A stretch of DNA of 7,187 bases from an uncultured Clostridia bacterium (GTDB lineage Bacteria; Bacillota; Clostridia; Lachnospirales; CAG-274): the NCBI GenBank assembly GCA_946630405.1, contig CAMOYW010000044.1, positions 1 through 7,187 on the forward strand, given 5' to 3'. The notes beneath the pieces were generated by a model. That model worked only from the letters and a program-made list of their open reading frames with translations. It did no database searches and was not told where the DNA came from. Shown here piece by piece: positions 1 through 3,608 of this stretch; within the stretch, counting starts at the first letter, position 1; the number at the start of each line of letters is the position of its first letter. The position numbers and the translations under genes were made by a program.

Positions 1-2
1 CC

Positions 3-1253
3 GGTGCAGTAGGCGAAGCGAAAAGTTCAATAACAGGAAACAAAGTCATTCAAGGCTCGGGCAGAATGGAACCCGACAGACCCGGCGGAAAGAGCATCGT
101 ATTTATTGCGGGCGATTCCACAACGAAGGACTATTCCGCAGGCGCTATCAACAACAGCGGCGCTAACAGACCCGAAGGTTCCTGGGGCGAGTTCTTGGGC
201 TACATGATCGACGACACCGCATACGAAGTAATGGACTATGCACAGGGCGGAAGAAGCTCCAGAAACTTCATAGACGACGGATATTTAAAGAGCATCCAGG
301 ATCAGATCATGGCCGGAGATTACCTCTTCATCCAGTTCGGTCACAACGATTGTTCCCAATCCTATGCCGATCGTTATGTGCCCGTAGGCACACCCGATGC
401 AAACGGTGTATATCCCAACACGGAGGGAACATTTAAAGCATATCTTCAGCAAATGATAGATGTTGCTAAGAACGCAAACGCTACTCCCGTACTGTTTACA
501 CCCGTTTCAAGAATGTACTTTGAAGCAGACGGTACGATAAGAGATCACCACGATGACGATACATCAAAGAACAACGCTTATGTAACAGCCACTCAACAGC
601 TTGCGGAAGAAAACGGCATACTTTGCTTTGACACTTTCGCTCTTACCAAGCAGATGTACGAAGATGCTTACAAGCAGGATGGTGCAAACGGAGAAAGTGC
701 TCTTGCAACAAGACTTTTTGCACCCGGCGAAAAAACACACCATTCAAAGCTCGGCGGATTCATAATCGCCACAGAGATAGCGGATATGCTTCAGGAAAGC
801 GATCTTGACATTGCGCCTTACATCATCGTTCCCACAAGTATGTCCATAGAGGATGACAAGGGCAACACCGAATTTACGGTCAGCTCCAAGGGTGTATTTA
901 CAGGCTACGACAAGAACGCAAACGGCGCATATGATACTTCTATCATAGATACCTATTGGTCAAATCTTGAAAATGAAGCTATCAAGGAGCTTGAAAACAG
1001 TGTTGAGCCTACCCCTCAGCCTACAAACTATAAGATAGGTGATGTTGACGCTTCGGGTGATATTACAGCAACAGATGCCGCATTACTTCTTAAGAAGGTA
1101 TTAACAAATACAACAACTAAGATCGAAACTCTTGTTGATAACGGTATGAGATATATCGATGTAAACGGAGACGGTATCATTACAAGTGCAGACTGTATAC
1201 ATATTCTTCAGAAGTCACTTGATTCAAGCTACAAATTCCCTATAGAAAACTAA
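3..1253 (+). CDS. Dockerin-bearing SGNH/GDSL carbohydrate esterase (CE12-like), 5' partial
   Basis: Probably a secreted enzyme that removes acetyl groups from pectin (rhamnogalacturonan) or xylan and docks onto a scaffoldin. The frame is open to the left edge, and the Met at nt 66 has no ribosome binding site, so the true start, and probably a signal peptide, lie outside. Numbering from that Met: SGNH block I is G16-D17-S18 (nucleophile S18, nt 117-119), block II G61-G62-R63, block III G92-H93-N94-D95, block V E222-K-T-H225. The usual block V is DxxH, so Glu stands where the catalytic Asp is expected. After a region of unclear role (about 250-315) and a PTPQP linker comes a type I dockerin: calcium loop 1 at D326-D337 and loop 2 at D365-D376 (DxNxDG), each followed by a helix. 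No cohesin or other cellulosome gene is visible. The esterase and dockerin calls are firm; the exact substrate is inferred. Confidence 0.88.
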   Translation, partial: GAVGEAKSSITGNKVIQGSGRMEPDRPGGKSIVFIAGDSTTKDYSAGAINNSGANRPEGSWGEFLGYMIDDTAYEVMDYAQGGRSSRNFIDDGYLKSIQDQIMAGDYLFIQFGHNDCSQSYADRYVPVGTPDANGVYPNTEGTFKAYLQQMIDVAKNANATPVLFTPVSRMYFEADGTIRDHHDDDTSKNNAYVTATQQLAEENGILCFDTFALTKQMYEDAYKQDGANGESALATRLFAPGEKTHHSKLGGFIIATEIADMLQESDLDIAPYIIVPTSMSIEDDKGNTEFTVSSKGVFTGYDKNANGAYDTSIIDTYWSNLENEAIKELENSVEPTPQPTNYKIGDVDASGDITATDAALLLKKVLTNTTTKIETLVDNGMRYIDVNGDGIITSADCIHILQKSLDSSYKFPIEN

Positions 1254-1291
1254 GGAACCGTCGACTGTTCGGTAAATTCCTAAAACAGTTT

Positions 1292-1327
1292 GAGGGATGT
1301 GAATTTTTTTCACATCCCTCTTTTTTT
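1292..1327 (+). terminator. Rho-independent terminator of the esterase gene
   Basis: A perfect inverted repeat has arms GAGGGATGTGAA and TTCACATCCCTC (12 bp, 5-nt T loop) and is followed by seven T. It lies 38 nt after the esterase stop codon. The stem core AGGGATGTGA is used again in the terminator at 2263-2295. A weaker imperfect hairpin (AGGAACCG / CGG..TTCCT, about 1252-1281) precedes it. Confidence 0.93.
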
Positions 1328-1392
1328 ACAGCACTTAAATAAAACATTATAATTCCCAAAAAAAAAACCAATACATTATTACGCTTTCATTA
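1328..1392 (+). promoter_or_regulatory. AT-rich upstream region with A10 tract and repeated CATTAT
   Basis: No gene is seen between the esterase terminator and the lipoprotein promoter. The stretch is very AT-rich. It contains ten A in a row (1358-1367) and copies of CATTAT at 1345, 1374 and 1388. Two more copies lie inside the promoter, at 1396 and 1413. It could act as an UP-like element or hold regulator sites. The role is inferred. Confidence 0.35.
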
Positions 1393-1427
1393 TTGCATTA
1401 TTACAAAAAATACATTATAATGCAATA
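1391..1427. repeat. 11-bp perfect inverted repeat over the promoter
   Basis: The left arm TATTGCATTAT (1391-1401) is the exact reverse complement of ATAATGCAATA (1417-1427), with 15 nt between. The arms are centred 26 bp apart and overlap the -35 and -10 boxes. It is a candidate operator. Some self-complementarity is expected by chance in AT-rich DNA, but an 11-bp match containing TGCA and placed this way is notable. Confidence 0.55.
1393..1421 (+). promoter_or_regulatory. Promoter of the lipoprotein gene (TTGCAT / 17 bp / TATAAT)
   Basis: A perfect -10 box TATAAT (1416-1421) follows a weak -35 TTGCAT (1393-1398) at 17 bp spacing, which predicts a start near nt 1428. The two boxes are embedded in an 11-bp perfect inverted repeat (1391-1401 and 1417-1427), so a dimeric regulator bound there would cover both boxes. 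The 5' leader would be about 58 nt long. Confidence 0.65.
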
Positions 1428-1428
1428 T

Positions 1429-1448
1429 GTGGTTTATATAAAAACCAC
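1429..1448 (+). promoter_or_regulatory. Stem-loop at the predicted 5' end of the lipoprotein mRNA
   Basis: GTGGTTT (1429-1435) pairs with AAACCAC (1442-1448) across a 6-nt loop. It begins one or two bases after the predicted transcription start. Such 5'-terminal hairpins are known to protect mRNAs from 5'-dependent decay. That role is inferred here. Confidence 0.45.
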
Positions 1449-1485
1449 TACACATAACATTAATTGTTAAGAAAGAGGCAATCAA

Positions 1486-2223
1486 ATGAAAAAGTTATTA
1501 ACATTAAGCTTAAGTGCCGCTCTTCTTTGCGGTGCTTTAACAGCATGCGGCGGTAACACAGCTACACAAAACGAAAACACTCAGTCCGCAGAAGCTACAA
1601 CAGAGGCTGTAAGCGAAGCTGCATCCGAGGAAGCTTCTAAAGCAGAAGCTACCGACGGAGAGATCACTTTCGAGACACTTCAGGAAAACTATGCTGCTAT
1701 GAAAGAAGCATACGATACTGTTGAAGCTGCTTATATGGATGATTCCGTACAGCAGGATCCCGCTGTTGAGGAAACACTCACAGAAGCTAAGTCTCTTATA
1801 GACGAGATCGGCGAATTGAAAGAAGAAGACTTCAAAGATGCGTCAGAGATGTCCGAAATGAACGACAACTTTGTTAAGATCCTTGAAGTTCTCAGCGCTA
1901 CCGTTGACAGCCTTCAGCCCGCTGAAGCTGATGCTGCTACCGACACAGCAGATGCTTCCACAGAAGAGTTGGATATTACCGAAGTATCCGAAAACTTCAA
2001 TACTCTTGTTGATTCCTACAACACAATTAAGGATGCTGTTGAAGCAGGTCAGGTTACTCTTGATGCAGATCAGCAGGCTGCTATGGATACAGCAGCAGAT
2101 CTTATCAATCAGCTTGGTGAGATCACTACCGATTCTTTCAAGACACAGAAGGATCTTGACGACACTAACTCCGCTATTTCATCTGTAATGGATGTACTTG
2201 TAGCAGTAGCTGAGTCACTCTAA
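1486..2223 (+). CDS. Cell-surface lipoprotein with two tandem 84-residue helical repeats
   Basis: Function unknown; 245 residues. The start has AAAGAGG at 1472-1478, 7 nt upstream. An N-terminal signal (MKKLLTLSLSAALLCGALTAC) ends in lipobox L18-T-A-C21, so the protein should be lipidated at C21 and anchored outside the membrane. A low-complexity Ala/Glu/Thr/Ser linker covers about 24-59. Residues 60-143 and 162-245 align with each other over 84 positions without a gap (20 identities by my count, many conservative changes), separated by an acidic linker (144-161). Shared landmarks are EN at repeat positions 8-9, LI at 45-46, GE at 50-51 and FK at 57-58. Both repeats look like helical bundles and the second ends at the C-terminus. 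There is no catalytic motif. It stands alone between its own promoter and terminator and is probably a binding or spacer protein. Confidence 0.85.
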   Translation: MKKLLTLSLSAALLCGALTACGGNTATQNENTQSAEATTEAVSEAASEEASKAEATDGEITFETLQENYAAMKEAYDTVEAAYMDDSVQQDPAVEETLTEAKSLIDEIGELKEEDFKDASEMSEMNDNFVKILEVLSATVDSLQPAEADAATDTADASTEELDITEVSENFNTLVDSYNTIKDAVEAGQVTLDADQQAAMDTAADLINQLGEITTDSFKTQKDLDDTNSAISSVMDVLVAVAESL

Positions 2224-2262
2224 TATTAAGTCATGATTTGGAGCAATAGCTCCATCCTCTTT

Positions 2263-2295
2263 AGGGATGTGATAACTTTTTCACATCCCTTTTTT
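2263..2295 (+). terminator. Rho-independent terminator of the lipoprotein gene
   Basis: AGGGATGTGA (2263-2272) pairs perfectly with TCACATCCCT (2281-2290) across an 8-nt loop, followed by five T. It lies 39 nt past the stop codon. The 10-bp stem is identical to the core of the esterase terminator at 1292-1320, although the loops differ. Confidence 0.93.
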
Positions 2296-2299
2296 GTAC

Positions 2300-2324
2300 A
2301 AAAAAAGCACCTCCGAAGGTGCTT
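2300..2324 (-). terminator. Rho-independent terminator of hpf
   Basis: Read on the minus strand, AAGCACCT (2324-2317) pairs with AGGTGCTT (2312-2305) around a UCGG loop and runs into a tract of seven T (2306-2300). It faces the plus-strand terminator, separating the convergent lipoprotein and hpf transcripts. A competing 7-bp pairing is possible: TCGGAGG at 2331-2337 and CCTCCGA at 2310-2316 on the plus strand. Confidence 0.92.
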
Positions 2325-2346
2325 GACCTATCGGAGGCTTATTACT

Positions 2347-2892
2347 TTAATTTTCGGGAACTATGAGAGCGTAAGCTCCGTCGTTTCTCTTGTATACAAC
2401 ATTTACCTCATCCGTATCGGCATTGATAAACACGAAGAAACTATGGCCAACCATTTCCATCTGCATTACAGCCTCTTCGGGATCCATGGGCTTAACGGGT
2501 ATCTTCTTGGTCTTAACTATTGAAGACTCGGATACTTCATCATATTCTTCATCGCCCGTAGCAATTGCATTAAGCTCATCGGCAAAGCTTTTACTTCTTT
2601 TTGCCTTGTCGTTAAGTCTGTTTTTATATTTTACTACCTGGCGTTCAAGTATATCCACGACCTCATCAAGCGCTACCATTACATCACTGTCAAGTACCTC
2701 TGCCTTGATTATCCTCTTATTGGGGAGCGTAATGGTGACCTCTGCTTTCTGTTTTTGTTTAATATCTCCAAGTGTAACCACCGCTTCGGCATCCTCGGGA
2801 AACAACTTACTGATCCTGTTTAATTTCTTAGTGATCTTTTCCTGGAAATTCTCAGTGATATCGATGCCCTTTCCAACGAATGAATAACGCAT
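2347..2892 (-). CDS. hpf: Ribosome hibernation-promoting factor, long form
   Basis: Binds the 30S decoding centre in stationary phase or stress and, in the long form, joins two 70S ribosomes into an inactive 100S dimer. The 181 residues fit the long-HPF length. The N-terminal S30AE domain (about 1-100) starts MRYSFVGKGIDIT, includes the strand AEVTITLPNKRIIKAEV (50-66) and ends in a basic helix (RQVVKYKNRLNDKAKR, 84-99). After an acidic linker (about 104-124) comes the C-terminal dimerisation domain (125-181) with KPMDPEEAVMQMEMVGH and FFVFINADTDEVNVVYKRNDG. The start has AAGGAG (2901-2906) 8 nt upstream. It has its own promoter (2930-2959) and terminator, and lies 119 bp after coaE on the same strand. 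The sequence looks complete. Confidence 0.96.
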   Translation of the reverse strand: MRYSFVGKGIDITENFQEKITKKLNRISKLFPEDAEAVVTLGDIKQKQKAEVTITLPNKRIIKAEVLDSDVMVALDEVVDILERQVVKYKNRLNDKAKRSKSFADELNAIATGDEEYDEVSESSIVKTKKIPVKPMDPEEAVMQMEMVGHSFFVFINADTDEVNVVYKRNDGAYALIVPEN

Positions 2893-2912
2893 AAAATCAA
2901 CTCCTTTACATT

Positions 2913-2927
2913 AAGGGGAAACCCCTT
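2913..2927. repeat. Palindrome at the hpf transcription start
   Basis: AAGGGG and CCCCTT flank AAA, a 15-bp perfect inverted repeat over the predicted +1 region. Its centre is 23 bp from that of the spacer palindrome. It may be a second operator site or a hairpin at the mRNA 5' end; the exact start site would decide. Confidence 0.45.
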
Positions 2928-2929
2928 GT

Positions 2930-2959
2930 ATTATATGGGATAAGATCCCAAGAAGTGAA
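2930..2959 (-). promoter_or_regulatory. Promoter of hpf (TTCACT / 18 bp / TATAAT)
   Basis: On the minus strand, -35 TTCACT (2959-2954) and a perfect -10 TATAAT (2935-2930) are separated by 18 bp, predicting a start near 2923. A perfect palindrome fills most of the spacer (2936-2950) and another lies at the start site (2913-2927). The 5' leader would be about 31 nt long, ending in AAGGAG. Confidence 0.65.
2936..2950. repeat. Palindrome in the hpf promoter spacer
   Basis: TGGGAT and ATCCCA flank a 3-nt centre (AAG), a 15-bp perfect inverted repeat lying between the -35 and -10 boxes. It is not followed by a T tract on either strand, so it is not a terminator. It is a candidate operator. Confidence 0.45.
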
Positions 2960-3011
2960 TAACACTCCTTATTAATATTTTTCGACAGATAGTATAAAAA
3001 TCCTTTTAATT

Positions 3012-3608
3012 TTATAATTTTTTTATGAAATTGTGCAATTGTTTTTTTACTCTCATTTTAAAGGATTCTATATCATTATCGTTATGCTCTATCACAACAT
3101 CCGCTTTTTCAAAATAAAAGCTGTCTTCAAGCTGTGCATTAAATCGAAGCATCGCCCTTTCTCTTGAAATATTGTCCCTAAGCATAACACGTTCAAGCCT
3201 TATCTCTTCGGCTGCGTATATAAACCAACATTCGGCACATAGCTTTTCAAGCCCTGCCTCATACAGTTGAGGTGCATCTATCACCACAACGGCATCGGTA
3301 TTTTCGATTATATTTTGTATTTGATCCTTTATAATACCGTGCGCTATACCGTTAAGCGTATCAAGAGCTTCTTTATCGGTAAAAACAATGTCTCCGAGCT
3401 TTTTTCTGTCGATCTCGCCGTTTTGAAGTATCTCCTTGCCAAAAACTTTAACTATCGGCTCAAAGGCACTTCCGTTGCTTAGCATATTTTCATGTGCAAG
3501 CTTATCACAATCTATTACAACGCAGCCCTCTTCACAAAGTGCATCGCAGGCAACTCCTTTGCCCGCTCCGCTTTTTCCAGTAAGTCCGATCACCTTATTT
3601 AAGCTCAT
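3012..3608 (-). CDS. coaE: Dephospho-CoA kinase
   Basis: Phosphorylates the 3'-OH of the ribose of dephospho-CoA with ATP, the last step of coenzyme A synthesis, in the cytosol. The 198 residues match the family. Visible parts are the P-loop GLTGKSGAGKG (8-18), the substrate-side acidic motif VIDCD (31-35), VVIDAPQLYEAGL (108-120, matching the family's VPLL..ENGL region), and the lid with RDNISRERAMLRFNAQ (144-159). FEKADVVIEHND (166-177) matches the family's ADxVIxN segment. Oddity: the P-loop ends GK-G18 where Walker A motifs have Ser or Thr. The start overlaps the end of polA by 14 nt, and its ribosome binding site GGAGG (3617-3621, 8 nt upstream) lies inside polA, pointing to a shared transcript. 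No terminator is seen after it. Confidence 0.93.
   Translation of the reverse strand: MSLNKVIGLTGKSGAGKGVACDALCEEGCVVIDCDKLAHENMLSNGSAFEPIVKVFGKEILQNGEIDRKKLGDIVFTDKEALDTLNGIAHGIIKDQIQNIIENTDAVVVIDAPQLYEAGLEKLCAECWFIYAAEEIRLERVMLRDNISRERAMLRFNAQLEDSFYFEKADVVIEHNDNDIESFKMRVKKQLHNFIKKL

Noticed and set aside
66..68. ATG at 66 as the true start of the esterase gene
   Set aside because: The same frame is open to the left edge, no ribosome binding site precedes it, and no signal peptide follows. The gene is cut by the window.
1252..1281. Imperfect hairpin after the esterase stop as a terminator
   Set aside because: The stem is interrupted and no T tract follows. The perfect hairpin at 1292 does the job.
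1871..2188. Leu-rich 105-codon open frame inside the lipoprotein gene
   Set aside because: It is an out-of-frame shadow of the repeat region without a ribosome binding site.
2233..2523. Plus-strand 96-codon open frame across the convergent terminators
   Set aside because: It runs through two terminators and into the hpf complement; the protein has no recognisable features.
2390..2887. Plus-strand open frame of 165 codons with hydrophobic stretches
   Set aside because: It lies wholly opposite hpf and has no ribosome binding site. The Ser/Leu/Ile-rich content is what the complement of hpf codons gives.
2950..3011. Small leader peptide with GGAG about 30 nt before the hpf promoter
   Set aside because: The only nearby GTG overlaps the Shine-Dalgarno-like bases themselves, and no ATG lies at a usable distance.
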